Positions 42,184 through 50,352 of a stretch of DNA of 64,000 bases are shown one piece after another. The notes under the pieces were generated by a model. The model searched no databases. It was given only the letters and a program-made list of their open reading frames with translations, and had not been told where the DNA came from. The number at the start of each line of letters is the position of its first letter. Position 1 is the stretch's first letter. The position numbers were made by a program, and so were the translations under genes. Origin of the DNA: Nocardia salmonicida NBRC 13393 (GTDB taxonomy: Bacteria; Actinomycetota; Actinomycetes; Mycobacteriales; Mycobacteriaceae); NCBI RefSeq assembly GCF_001613085.1, contig NZ_BDBR01000010.1, positions 186,001 to 250,000 of the forward strand, given 5' to 3'.

Positions 42184-42717
42184 ATGGGTTACCCGGAGGA
42201 TGTCCTCGCGCCCGACGAGCAGTTGATCCTGCACCGCCACCCGCACTGGAAAATGTTGGTGTGGCCCATCGTCACTCTTATCGTCGGGACCGCGGTCGCC
42301 GGTTTTCTCGGCGGCTTGGCTTGGCGCAATACCACCGGTCACGTCCGCACGGTGCTGCTGATCCTGCTCGGCCTCGCCTGGCTCGGGCTGATCGCCTGGC
42401 GGGTCGTCGCGCGCGTGATCGCCTGGAAGTCGACGCATTTCATCGTCACCGGACGGCGGGTGCTGGTGCGCCAGGGCGTGCTCACCCATACCGGCATCGA
42501 TATCCCGCTCAGCCGTATCTCCAGTGTGCAGTTCCGCCACGGTCTCCTCGACCGGGCGCTCGGCACCGGCACGCTGATCATCGGTTCCTCGTCGGAGGAG
42601 CCGCTCGAGTACGACGACGTGCCCCAGGTGCAGCAGGTCCACTCGCTGCTCTATCACCAGGTGTTCGAGGCGGGGCGTTCCGCCAACGAGCAGCACTGGG
42701 GTGGCGGATACCGGTGA
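42184..42717 (+). CDS. Membrane protein with bacterial PH (bPH2/DUF304) domain
   Basis: 177 residues. A short N-terminal part (LAPDEQLILHRHPHW) is followed by two transmembrane helices (MLVWPIVTLIVGTAVAGFLG and TVLLILLGLAWLGLIAWRV). A cytoplasmic PH-like domain follows (THFIVTGRRVLVRQGVLTHTGIDIPLSRISSVQF), ending with a FEAGRSANEQHWGGGYR tail. The architecture is that of Rv3278c homologues. These are integral proteins of unknown role that may contact membrane lipid. TACTGT lies six bases before the ATG, so it has its own promoter. It is divergent from desA and followed 69 bases later by a two-component system. Confidence 0.85.
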   Translation: MGYPEDVLAPDEQLILHRHPHWKMLVWPIVTLIVGTAVAGFLGGLAWRNTTGHVRTVLLILLGLAWLGLIAWRVVARVIAWKSTHFIVTGRRVLVRQGVLTHTGIDIPLSRISSVQFRHGLLDRALGTGTLIIGSSSEEPLEYDDVPQVQQVHSLLYHQVFEAGRSANEQHWGGGYR

Positions 42718-42774
42718 GCCGACGCGCAGCGTTCCTCAGCTGCGCATGGCCGGAGCGCGGGCGGAAGTTTCGCA

Positions 42775-42780
42775 TAACCT
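42775..42780 (+). promoter_or_regulatory. Leaderless -10 box of the response regulator gene (TAACCT)
   Basis: TAACCT, six bases (GTGCAG), then ATG at 42787. Confidence 0.6.
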
Positions 42781-42786
42781 GTGCAG

Positions 42787-43485
42787 ATGACCGCTGTACT
42801 GCTGGCCGAAGACGACGAGGCGATCGCCGCACCCCTGTCGCGTGCACTGGGGCGTGAGGGCTACACCGTCACCGTCGAGCGCTTCGGTCCGGCGGTGTTG
42901 CGCCGCGCGCTCGAGGGCAACCACGACCTGCTGATCCTCGACCTCGGCCTGCCCGGCATGGACGGGCTGGAGGTGTGTCGGCAGGTGCGCGCGAGCGGCG
43001 CCGACCTGGCCGTGCTGATGCTCACCGCCCGCACCGACGAGGTCGACTTCGTCGTCGGCCTCGACGCAGGCGCCGACGACTACGTGGGCAAACCGTTCCG
43101 CCTGGCCGAGCTGCTGGCCCGCGTGCGAGCTCTGTTGCGGCGCAGCGGAATCGGTGACGACGCCGTGGAGGTCGGCGCGATCCGGCTCGAACCCGCGGCG
43201 CGGCGCGTACTGGTCAACGGGGCCGAGGTGAACCTGGCCAACAAGGAATACGAGCTGCTCAAGGTGCTCATCGACCGGGCCGGTCAGGTGGTGGCGCGCG
43301 AGACCATCCTGCGCGAGGTCTGGGGCGATGCCGACCTGCGCGGTTCCAAGACACTCGACATGCACATGTCCTGGTTGCGTCGCAAGATCGGCGACGAGGG
43401 CCCGATGGCCGAGCGTCGCATCGTCACCGTGCGCGGTGTCGGGTTCCGGCTCAATACCGACGGACCCACCTCGCACCGAGGCTGA
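42787..43485 (+). CDS. OmpR-family response regulator
   Basis: 232 residues. The receiver domain has the acidic pair in LLAEDDEAIAAP, phospho-acceptor Asp in LLILDLGLPGMDGLEV, Thr in VLMLTARTDEVD and Lys in YVGKPFRLAELLARV. A winged-helix output domain with ANKEYELLKVLIDRAGQVVARETIL and MHMSWLRRKIG follows. It acts with the histidine kinase encoded six bases downstream. The ATG at 42787 fits a TAACCT box exactly; a GTG two codons upstream is less likely. Target genes are not evident; the neighbouring desaturase and PH-domain genes are candidates. Confidence 0.93.
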   Translation: MTAVLLAEDDEAIAAPLSRALGREGYTVTVERFGPAVLRRALEGNHDLLILDLGLPGMDGLEVCRQVRASGADLAVLMLTARTDEVDFVVGLDAGADDYVGKPFRLAELLARVRALLRRSGIGDDAVEVGAIRLEPAARRVLVNGAEVNLANKEYELLKVLIDRAGQVVARETILREVWGDADLRGSKTLDMHMSWLRRKIGDEGPMAERRIVTVRGVGFRLNTDGPTSHRG

Positions 43486-43491
43486 CGGGCC

Positions 43492-44799
43492 GTGCGCCGT
43501 CGCATCCTGCGTTCGATCCTGACCGTGCTGACCATCACCACGGTGGTGCTCGGCGTGCCGTTGATCTACACCGCCTGGCTGTGGGTCGAAGACATCACCC
43601 GCAACGATCTGCAGAGTCGCCTGGAACGGATCTCGACCGAGGTGATCGCCCAGGAACGCGTCGACGGAACCGTCCACGACGGCCTCGACATACGCGCCAT
43701 GAGCGCGTTGGTCCCCGAGGGCGGCAAGCTCACGATCGTCTATCCGACCCCGGACGACAATGCCGCGCGCACCGATGTCGGTGTCGGTGAGGTCGCCGAT
43801 CCGCTGGTCGAATCGCTGTCGATGGGCACCTCCGGTTCGCTGCGGCTCGAGGTGCCCGCCGGGCCGATGCACTCGAGGCAGGAGCAGGCGGTGGCCGCGG
43901 TGGCGCTGGCCGTGCTCGCCTCACTCGGGGCGGCGTTCTCGGTCGCCGTGGTCACCGCGCGCCGGGTCGCCGATCCGCTGCGCGATGTGGCCGCGCGGGC
44001 CGCCCGGTTGGCGATGGGCGACTTCCGGCCCGATCCCCGCCGCCACGGCATCGCCGAACTCGACCGGGTCTCCGACGTGCTCGATTCGGCGACCGTCGAG
44101 ATCGCGGGCCGCCTGCAACGCGAGCACGCGCTGGTGGCCGACGTTTCCCACCAGCTACGCAGCCGGCTGACCGCCGTTCGGCTGCGCCTGGACGAGCTGT
44201 CCACCCATGCCGACCCCGAGGTGGTGCACGAGGCCGAGGAGGCGATGGCGCAGGTCGACCGGCTCACCGAGGCCATCGACGACCTGGTCCGCGCCTCCCG
44301 CGACGAGGACGCCACCGACCGCGATCCGGTCCCGGTGATGGCGGAATTACGCGGTGTGGTCACCGAGTGGACCCATCCGTTCCACGAGACCGGGCGCGAA
44401 CTGCTCCTGCTCGGCGACGAATCCCTGCGGGCCCCGATCACCGGTTCGCGGTTGCGCGAGGCCGTCGCGGTGCTGGTCGACAATGCCCTGATGCACGGCG
44501 CGGGCACCTGCACGATCTCGGTGCGCACGGTCCCGACGATGAGTTCGCGCGACCCGCTGATCTGTGTGGAAGTGTCCGACGAGGGCGAGGGTGTGCGCGA
44601 TGAACTCGCACCGCACATCTTCGATCGTGGTTTCTCCGCGGGCGGGTCGACCGGCGTCGGTCTCGCGCTGGCCCGCGCGCTGGTGGAGGCCGACGGTGGT
44701 CGCCTCGAGCTGCAGCGTCGCCGTCCGGCGCTGTTCGCGGTGTTCCTCGGTTCCAAGCTCAACCGGCCGCAGAACGCGACGCTGACCGAGCCGCGCTGA
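43492..44799 (+). CDS. Sensor histidine kinase with atypical phospho-acceptor motif
   Basis: 435 residues. TM1 is at 5-30 (ILTVLTITTVVLGVPLIYTAWLW), an extracytoplasmic sensor at 31-130, TM2 near 133-155 (AVAAVALAVLASLGAAFSVAVV) and HAMP to about 205. The DHp helix is LVADVSHQLRSRLTAVRLRL, and the ATPase domain has LVDNALMHGAGT, VSDEGEGVRDE and GGSTGVGLALARALVEADGG. The phosphorylation site is His followed by QLRSR: the usual Thr-Pro at +4/+5 is Ser-Arg, and +1 is Gln instead of an acid. Kinase or phosphatase balance may be unusual. The GTG start is six bases after the regulator stop, so the pair is one operon. Confidence 0.9.
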   Translation: MRRRILRSILTVLTITTVVLGVPLIYTAWLWVEDITRNDLQSRLERISTEVIAQERVDGTVHDGLDIRAMSALVPEGGKLTIVYPTPDDNAARTDVGVGEVADPLVESLSMGTSGSLRLEVPAGPMHSRQEQAVAAVALAVLASLGAAFSVAVVTARRVADPLRDVAARAARLAMGDFRPDPRRHGIAELDRVSDVLDSATVEIAGRLQREHALVADVSHQLRSRLTAVRLRLDELSTHADPEVVHEAEEAMAQVDRLTEAIDDLVRASRDEDATDRDPVPVMAELRGVVTEWTHPFHETGRELLLLGDESLRAPITGSRLREAVAVLVDNALMHGAGTCTISVRTVPTMSSRDPLICVEVSDEGEGVRDELAPHIFDRGFSAGGSTGVGLALARALVEADGGRLELQRRRPALFAVFLGSKLNRPQNATLTEPR

Positions 44800-44800
44800 C

Positions 44801-45349
44801 TCAGCTCTGGCCGAGAGGTTCCTGTTCCCCTTCGACCAAGACCTCGAGTTCGGCGACGATGTCGTCGATCTCGTCGGGGAACACCCAGCGCCGCATCGCC
44901 CAGAACCGGAACGCCATCTGCAGCAGATTGCCGATCACGAAAGCGCTGACGAAATCGGCGATGTTCTCGACGAGGAAGCTCACATGGGGTTGGCGCAGAT
45001 CGAGCACATAGATCGAGATCCACAGCGGGATATTGCTCAGGATCACCCCGATCCCGCTCACTCCGAAGAACAGCAGTGCCTCGTGATGCTTATCTCGCCC
45101 GCCGCGGTTCTTGAATGACCATTCTCGGTTGAGGATGTAAGACGCGATTACCGCCACCACGCCCGAGATGATCTTGGCGGTGATCGGCTTATCCGAGAGA
45201 ACCGTCCATTTCAGGAGGTAGAACAGGCCGCTGTCGATCACGAACGTCGTCGCCCCGACGATGGCGAACTTGATCAGCTCTTTATGCCTGATCGCGGTTT
45301 CGCGAAGGCGCGGGGGAAGGACGCTGACCACGTCGTCGACGATTGACAC
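44801..45349 (-). CDS. GtrA-family membrane protein
   Basis: 182 residues with four membrane segments in the GtrA/DPMS pattern (IKFAIVGATTFVIDSGLFYLL, IISGVVAVIASYILNREWSF, FGVSGIGVILSNIPLWISIYVL, VSAFVIGNLLQMAFRFWAM) and an acidic tail. Family members help flip polyprenyl-linked sugars for cell-envelope glycans. The GTG at 45349 has TACACT eight bases upstream on the minus strand; an open extension reaches 45403. It is convergent with the kinase gene, with one base between stops, and divergent from purK. Position equals Rv3277. Confidence 0.85.
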   Translation of the reverse strand: MSIVDDVVSVLPPRLRETAIRHKELIKFAIVGATTFVIDSGLFYLLKWTVLSDKPITAKIISGVVAVIASYILNREWSFKNRGGRDKHHEALLFFGVSGIGVILSNIPLWISIYVLDLRQPHVSFLVENIADFVSAFVIGNLLQMAFRFWAMRRWVFPDEIDDIVAELEVLVEGEQEPLGQS

Positions 45350-45388
45350 GAGTTCCGAGTGTACCGGTCGCGAACATTCGCATTCGAC

Positions 45389-46612
45389 ATGACAACATTG
45401 CACGACGTGAGTGCACGTTCATTCGATCCGTCAGCCATGCCCACCGTCACGATGGTCGGTGGGGGCCAGCTCGCGCGCATGACGCACCAGGCCGCCATCG
45501 CCCTCGGCCAGCGTCTACGGGTGCTCGCCGAGCGGCCCGACGACCCGGCCGCGCAGGTGACTCCCGACGTCGTGTTCGGCAGCCACAACGACCTGTCGGC
45601 GCTGCGCAGAGCCGCCAACGGCTCGCACGCGCTGACCTTCGATCACGAGCATGTGCCGACCGAGCACCTCGACGTGCTGGTCGCAGAGGGCGTGAACGTG
45701 GCGCCGCCGCCGCAGGCGCTGATCTTCGCCCAGGACAAGCTGGCCATGCGGACGAAGCTGTCCTCGCTCGGTCTGCCGGTGCCCGCGTTCGTCGAGGTGA
45801 ACGCGCCCGCGGAGGCGGTGGCGTTCGGCGACGAGCACGGCTGGCCGTTCGTGCTGAAGGCCGTGCGCGGCGGTTACGACGGACGCGGCGTCTGGATGCC
45901 CGCCGATGCCGCCGAGGCCACCCGGCTGGTCACCGACCAGCTCGCACACGGTGTGCAGTTGCTGGCCGAGTCGAAGGTCGACTTGAAGCGTGAGCTGTCA
46001 GCGATGGTCGCGCGTTCGCCGTTCGGGCAGGCCGCGACGTGGCCGGTCGTGGAGACCGTGCAGCGCAACGGTCAGTGCGCCGTGGTGATCGCCCCCGCCC
46101 AGGATCTGGACGAGGACCTGGCCGCACGTGCCGAGACCATGGCGCTGGAGCTGGCCGCCGGTCTCGGTGTGGTGGGCGTCATGGCTGTCGAGCTGTTCGA
46201 AACCCACGACGGCGAACTCCTGGTGAACGAACTCGCGATGCGCCCGCACAACTCCGGTCACTGGGGCATGGACGGTGCCCGCACCGGCCAGTTCGAGCAG
46301 CACCTGCGCGCGGTTTTGGACTACCCGCTCGGCGACACCAGCCCCCTCGCGCCGGTGACGGTGATGGCGAACATCCTCGGTGCGGCGCAAGCGCCCGAGA
46401 TGTCGATGGACGAACGCCTGCACCACCTGTTCGCCCGCCTGCCGGAGGCCAAGGTTCACCTCTACGGCAAGGGCGAGCGCCCCGACCGCAAAATCGGCCA
46501 CATCAACATCCTCGGCGACGACGTCACCGAGGTGCGCGACAAGGCCGAGCGGGCCGCGCACTGGATGTCGCACGCCGTCTGGACCGATGGTTGGGACCCG
46601 CACGGGGCGTGA
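45389..46612 (+). CDS. purK: N5-carboxyaminoimidazole ribonucleotide synthase
   Basis: Makes N5-CAIR from AIR, ATP and bicarbonate in purine synthesis. The 407-residue ATP-grasp protein begins its core at PTVTMVGGGQLARMTHQAA. It has DHEHVPTEHL, the ATP-grasp VLKAVRGGYDGRGVW and MAVELFETHDGELLVNELAMRPHNSGHW. About 18 residues precede the core. The ATG at 45389 gives MTTLHDVSARS; no ribosome site is clear. It is divergent from the GtrA gene and followed 43 bases later by purE, as Rv3276c and Rv3275c are. Confidence 0.95.
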   Translation: MTTLHDVSARSFDPSAMPTVTMVGGGQLARMTHQAAIALGQRLRVLAERPDDPAAQVTPDVVFGSHNDLSALRRAANGSHALTFDHEHVPTEHLDVLVAEGVNVAPPPQALIFAQDKLAMRTKLSSLGLPVPAFVEVNAPAEAVAFGDEHGWPFVLKAVRGGYDGRGVWMPADAAEATRLVTDQLAHGVQLLAESKVDLKRELSAMVARSPFGQAATWPVVETVQRNGQCAVVIAPAQDLDEDLAARAETMALELAAGLGVVGVMAVELFETHDGELLVNELAMRPHNSGHWGMDGARTGQFEQHLRAVLDYPLGDTSPLAPVTVMANILGAAQAPEMSMDERLHHLFARLPEAKVHLYGKGERPDRKIGHINILGDDVTEVRDKAERAAHWMSHAVWTDGWDPHGA

Positions 46613-46655
46613 AACCGTTTCCACCACAACGCTTTCGACCACTTAAGGAACCCAC

Positions 46656-47162
46656 GTGAGCACCAACGGACCCCAGGTCGGCCTGATCATGGGCAGCGAT
46701 TCCGACTGGCCCACCATGGAAGCCGCCGCTGAGGCACTCGCCGAATTCGGCATCCGCTTCGAGGTCGGCGTCGTCTCCGCCCACCGCACTCCCCAGCGCA
46801 TGCTCGACTACGCCCGCGAAGCGGCCGGTCGCGGCCTGCAGGTGATCATCGCGGGCGCGGGCGGCGCCGCCCACCTCCCTGGCATGGTCGCCTCGGCCAC
46901 CCCCCTCCCGGTCATCGGCGTCCCCGTCCCCCTGAAATACCTCGACGGCATGGACTCACTGCTCTCGATCGTCCAGATGCCCGCAGGTGTCCCGGTAGCC
47001 ACCGTCTCCATCGGCGGCGCCCGCAACGCGGGCCTACTCGCCGTCCGCATCCTCGCTGCCGCCGACCCGGCCCTGCGCACCCGCATGGAACAGTTCCAGG
47101 CCGGCCTCGAGCAAATGGTCCTCGACAAGGACGAGGCCCTGCGCAACAAACTCCTCGGCTGA
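46656..47162 (+). CDS. purE: N5-carboxyaminoimidazole ribonucleotide mutase
   Basis: Converts N5-CAIR to CAIR, the step after PurK. The 168-residue product has the class I signature [49 protein letters not shown] and [17 protein letters not shown]. The GTG at 46656 follows AAGGAA by about eight bases. It is coexpressed with purK. Confidence 0.96.
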   Translation: MSTNGPQVGLIMGSDSDWPTMEAAAEALAEFGIRFEVGVVSAHRTPQRMLDYAREAAGRGLQVIIAGAGGAAHLPGMVASATPLPVIGVPVPLKYLDGMDSLLSIVQMPAGVPVATVSIGGARNAGLLAVRILAAADPALRTRMEQFQAGLEQMVLDKDEALRNKLLG

Positions 47163-47196
47163 TCGCGTCCGCCGGCCGACCATCGTCCTTGCAGGG

Positions 47197-47427
47197 GTGC
47201 GGGAATTCGACGAGGGTGTCGATGACCGTAGCGACACGACCGTATCGATCCTGCGCGCACTCGGTGTCGCCGACGCCGACTCGGTGGCGCCGCTGGCCGT
47301 CGCGACGTTGGTCGGCCTCCAACTGCGCCGTCTCGCGAGCGGTAGGTCGCCTGACCAGGTAGTTGGCGGGATGGCACAACTGGTCGCCGCATTCACCGCA
47401 CAGTCGCCGCCGCGTTCGCCTGCCTGA
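47197..47427 (+). CDS. Possible small protein downstream of purE, unknown
   Basis: 76 codons from a GTG, with about three quarters G/C at third positions, as in neighbouring genes. The product has a helical centre (DDRSDTTVSILRALGVADADSVAPLAVATLVGLQLRRLAS). No family is recognised and there is no clear ribosome site. It fills most of the 300-base gap between purE and the TetR gene, which otherwise contains nothing I can identify. The opposite strand is also open here, so coding is uncertain. Confidence 0.35.
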   Translation: MREFDEGVDDRSDTTVSILRALGVADADSVAPLAVATLVGLQLRRLASGRSPDQVVGGMAQLVAAFTAQSPPRSPA

Positions 47428-47462
47428 ATCCCGCCACATGGCAGTGACTACGGTTGACCCCC

Positions 47463-48122
47463 GTGGCACACGATGACGCGGCGCAGTTTCGGCTTACGGT
47501 GGTTGATCAGGCGTTGCGGTTGTTCGCCGAGCGGGGGTACGAGGCGACGACGGTGGATGAGATCGCGGTGGCGGCGGGAATCTCGCGGCGGACGTTCTTT
47601 CGGCAGTTCCGGTCCAAAGAGGATGTGATCTTCGCCGATCACGAGTTCCAGCTGGCCTCGGCGCAGGAGTTCCTCGAAGGGGCGGGGGGTGATCCGTGGG
47701 AAGCGATCTGCGAGGCCGTGATCGGGGTGTTCGAGCGGTTCACGCAGTGGCGTGACATCGCGGCGCGGCGGTATCAGGTGGTGCGGCGGGTGCCCGCGTT
47801 GCGTGAGCGCGAGATCGTCACGGTGTTCCGGTATGAGCGGCTGTTCACCGAGTTCCTGCGCGGCCGATTGCCGGAGGTGCCCGACCTCGCCCGGGTGCAG
47901 TACACCGCCGCTGTCACCGCCACGCACAACTACTTGCTGCGTCGGATGGTTCGTGGCGAATCGGGGGCCGCGGTGGCGGATCTGCGCACCGAACTGGCCA
48001 TGATCCCGCGCGGCAGAAGCGTGCAGACCGAGCCGGACGAGCTGGTGCTCGCGGTGTTCCCCCGCGACATGCCGCCACGCAAGGTGGCCGATCTACTCAC
48101 CGCCCGCCTCGGTAACCTGTAA
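47463..48122 (+). CDS. TetR-family transcription regulator
   Basis: 219 residues. The N-terminal HTH is VVDQALRLFAERGYEATTVDEIAVAAGISRRTFFRQFRSKEDVIFADH, an almost textbook TetR domain. The helical ligand/dimer domain shows no family-specific motif to me. The GTG at 47463 lies eight bases after TACGGT; an in-frame TTG three codons upstream overlaps that box. It is 174 bases upstream of fadE25 on the same strand, and a near-perfect palindrome in that gap suggests it represses fadE25, in the manner of fatty-acid-responsive TetR proteins (inference). Confidence 0.9.
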   Translation: MAHDDAAQFRLTVVDQALRLFAERGYEATTVDEIAVAAGISRRTFFRQFRSKEDVIFADHEFQLASAQEFLEGAGGDPWEAICEAVIGVFERFTQWRDIAARRYQVVRRVPALREREIVTVFRYERLFTEFLRGRLPEVPDLARVQYTAAVTATHNYLLRRMVRGESGAAVADLRTELAMIPRGRSVQTEPDELVLAVFPRDMPPRKVADLLTARLGNL

Positions 48123-48149
48123 GCGCCGCTCGCGCTGGGGCGCGGAAGC

Positions 48150-48168
48150 GGTGACACTGAGTGCCACC
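48150..48168. promoter_or_regulatory. Candidate TetR operator upstream of fadE25
   Basis: GGTGACACTGAGTGCCACC is a 19-base palindrome (eight of nine pairs) centred on G, 35 bases before the fadE25 -10 box. Related GAGTGCC/GGCACT pieces recur further down this gap. Confidence 0.5.
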
Positions 48169-48202
48169 CATATATCCGCATGTAGCGATAGAGTGCCGGG
48201 CG

Positions 48203-48208
48203 TATAAT
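48203..48208 (+). promoter_or_regulatory. Consensus -10 box (TATAAT) of fadE25
   Basis: A perfect TATAAT in high-GC DNA, leaving a leader of about 80 bases before the ATG at 48297. No clear -35 is seen 17 bases upstream. Confidence 0.55.
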
Positions 48209-48296
48209 CCTCGGTAGATTGGCACTGCGTGCCGACGCGCCACGCGCTGTGAGCATCGTCGCAGCGATCACGACCACGACCAGGAGTGTGCCCCCG

Positions 48297-49457
48297 ATGG
48301 CTGGAAACCCCGATTTCGACCTGTTCAAGCTCGAGGACTTCCACGACGAGCTGCGCGGTGCCATCCGCGGCCTCGCGGAGAAGGAGATCGCTCCTTACGC
48401 CAAGGACGTCGACGGCAACGCCCGTTTCCCCGAGGAGGCGCTCACCGCGCTCAACGCCGCGGGCTTCAACGCCGTGCACGTGCCGGAGGCCTACGGCGGC
48501 CAGGGCGCCGACTCGGTCGCCACTTGTATCGTGATCGAGGAAGTCGCCCGCGTCTGTGGCTCCTCCTCGCTGATCCCCGCTGTGAACAAGCTCGGCACCA
48601 TGGGCCTGATCCTCAACGGCTCCGAAGAGCTCAAGGCCAAGGTCCTCGCCGACATCGTCAACGGCGAGATGGCCTCCTACGCGCTGTCCGAGCGTGAGGC
48701 CGGCTCCGACGCCGCCGCCATGCGCACCCGCGCCAAGGCCGACGGCGACGACTGGATCCTCAACGGCTCCAAGTGCTGGATCACCAACGGCGGCAAGTCC
48801 TCCTGGTACACCGTGATGGCCGTGACCGACGCCGACAAGGGCGCCAACGGCATCTCCTCGTTCCTGGTCCACAAGGACGACGAGGGCTTCGTGGTCGGCC
48901 CGCTCGAGCACAAGCTGGGCATCAAGGGTTCGCCCACCGCCGAGCTGTACTTCGAGAACTGCCGCATCCCCGGCGACCGCATCGTCGGCGAGCCCGGCAC
49001 CGGTTTCAAGACCGCGCTGCAGACCCTCGACCACACCCGCCCGACCATCGGCGCGCAGGCCGTCGGCCTGGCCCAGGGCGCGCTCGACGCCGCGATCGCC
49101 TACACCAAGGATCGCAAGCAGTTCGGCAAGACCATCGCCAGCTTCCAGAACACGGAGTTCATGCTGGCCGACATGGCCATGAAGATCGAAGCCGCGCGCC
49201 TGATGGTCTACACCTCGGCCGCCCGCGCCGAGCGTGGCGAGAAGAACCTCGGCTTCATCTCCGCCGCCGCCAAGTGCTTCGCCTCGGACGTGGCCATGGA
49301 GGTCACCACCAACGCCGTCCAGCTCTTCGGCGGCGCCGGCTACACCACCGACTTCCCGGTCGAGCGCATGATGCGCGACGCGAAGATCACGCAGATCTAC
49401 GAGGGCACCAACCAGATCCAGCGTCTGGTGATGGCTCGCAACCTGCTCAAGGGCTAG
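48297..49457 (+). CDS. fadE25: Acyl-CoA dehydrogenase (FadE25 type)
   Basis: First step of acyl-CoA beta-oxidation, passing electrons to ETF. The 386-residue product has the N-terminal helical domain, then YALSEREAGSDAAAMRTRA and CWITNGGKSSWYTVMAVT (FAD/substrate strands). Near the end are FGGAGYTTDFPVERMMRDAK and the catalytic Glu in KITQIYEGTNQIQRLVMARNLL. The ATG at 48297 has CAGGAG upstream; a longer open frame starts at 48219. The position after purK-purE matches Rv3274c. A strong complex hairpin follows. Confidence 0.94.
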   Translation: MAGNPDFDLFKLEDFHDELRGAIRGLAEKEIAPYAKDVDGNARFPEEALTALNAAGFNAVHVPEAYGGQGADSVATCIVIEEVARVCGSSSLIPAVNKLGTMGLILNGSEELKAKVLADIVNGEMASYALSEREAGSDAAAMRTRAKADGDDWILNGSKCWITNGGKSSWYTVMAVTDADKGANGISSFLVHKDDEGFVVGPLEHKLGIKGSPTAELYFENCRIPGDRIVGEPGTGFKTALQTLDHTRPTIGAQAVGLAQGALDAAIAYTKDRKQFGKTIASFQNTEFMLADMAMKIEAARLMVYTSAARAERGEKNLGFISAAAKCFASDVAMEVTTNAVQLFGGAGYTTDFPVERMMRDAKITQIYEGTNQIQRLVMARNLLKG

Positions 49458-49466
49458 TTCCCGCAC

Positions 49467-49527
49467 CGACCGGGTGTTCCACATCGCCTACCTCCCCTCG
49501 GGGTGGGTAGGCCGGAACACCCGGTCG
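49467..49527 (+). terminator. Long two-stage hairpin after fadE25
   Basis: CGACCGGGTGTTCC (49467-49480) pairs with 49514-49527. Inside it GCCTACC (49486-49492) pairs with GGTAGGC (49506-49512), and CCCC pairs with GGGG around TC. Confidence 0.88.
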
Positions 49528-49575
49528 ATTGCTGTGCGGAGACAAGCGGATTCGTACCGATAGCAGACGGATACG

Positions 49576-49581
49576 TATGTT
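49576..49581 (+). promoter_or_regulatory. Leaderless -10 box of the NTF2-like gene (TATGTT)
   Basis: TATGTT, six bases (GGAACG), then ATG at 49588. Confidence 0.55.
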
Positions 49582-49587
49582 GGAACG

Positions 49588-50037
49588 ATGACTGTCGATG
49601 CGCAGAGCGCGCGCCCGAAGGCGGCCGTGGTCGCAACGGATCAGGATCTCGTTCTAGCCACGATCACCAAGGTGTTCGACAGTCTCGAAGCCGCACTCAC
49701 GGCTAAGGATGCCGACGCCTTCGACAGCGTCTTCACCGACGACGTGGTTTTCATCAATCCGGCGGGCGCTGTCTTCGTAGGCTGGGATGAGCTGCACGCC
49801 TACCACCTCACCGCGTTGCGGAACATCCCGGATGCCGAAGCGAACTACAAGATTCTCGCCGCGCGTTTGCTTGCCGGAGGGCATGCGATCGTCAATGTCG
49901 AACAGACACTGCGGACGTCGAATTTCTCCGTAACCAACCGCGGAACATGGGTTTTCACGGAACAGGACGACAGCTGGTGGGTCAGTTCGGTTCACAATAC
50001 GAATGTGGCCGGCAGCACCGAAAACGAGACGCGATGA
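49588..50037 (+). CDS. NTF2-like (SnoaL/DUF4440-type) protein
   Basis: 149 residues. A cone-shaped NTF2 fold is indicated by ITKVFDSLEAALTAKDADAFDSVFTDDVVFINPAGAVFVGWDEL and the C-terminal strands ending TWVFTEQDDSWWVSSVHNTNV. Such proteins are small enzymes or ligand-binders; no catalytic residues can be assigned. There is no signal peptide. Base composition is slightly lower in G+C than its neighbours. The stop is ten bases before the convergent GNAT stop. Confidence 0.75.
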   Translation: MTVDAQSARPKAAVVATDQDLVLATITKVFDSLEAALTAKDADAFDSVFTDDVVFINPAGAVFVGWDELHAYHLTALRNIPDAEANYKILAARLLAGGHAIVNVEQTLRTSNFSVTNRGTWVFTEQDDSWWVSSVHNTNVAGSTENETR

Positions 50038-50047
50038 CCGCGTCGGA

Positions 50048-50332
50048 TTACGGGACGAGTTCGGCGTATTCGGGGTGTTCGGCGACGTACTTCTCGACGT
50101 ACCAGCAGGTGGGGATGATCTGGTAGCCGTGTTCGCGGGAGTCGTCGAGGCCGTATTTCACGACCTCGGCCGCTACTCCCCGGCCCCGGAATTCGGGGAA
50201 GGTCATGGTGTGGTGGAAGTCGCGGACCTTGGGGTCCTCGCGTTCGGCGTAGTCGGCGTATCCCGCGAGGACATCGTCGTGGTAGATCTCGTAGCGGGTG
50301 TCGTCGACGTTGTGCTCGAGCCTGGTGGTCAT
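50048..50332 (-). CDS. Small GNAT-family N-acetyltransferase (YjdJ-like)
   Basis: 94 residues of the compact GNAT type. RYEIYHDDVLAGYADYAERED is followed by the acetyl-CoA loop TFPEFRGRGVAAEVVKYGLDDSREHGYQIIPTCWYVEKYV. The conserved C-W-Y motif is typical of this short family, whose substrates are mostly unknown. It probably starts at the ATG at 50332, with TAGCAT eight bases upstream. It follows the GlcD-like gene on the same strand after 20 bases and may be cotranscribed with it. Confidence 0.86.
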   Translation of the reverse strand: MTTRLEHNVDDTRYEIYHDDVLAGYADYAEREDPKVRDFHHTMTFPEFRGRGVAAEVVKYGLDDSREHGYQIIPTCWYVEKYVAEHPEYAELVP

Positions 50333-50352
50333 GCCTGGAGATGCTAACCCGG

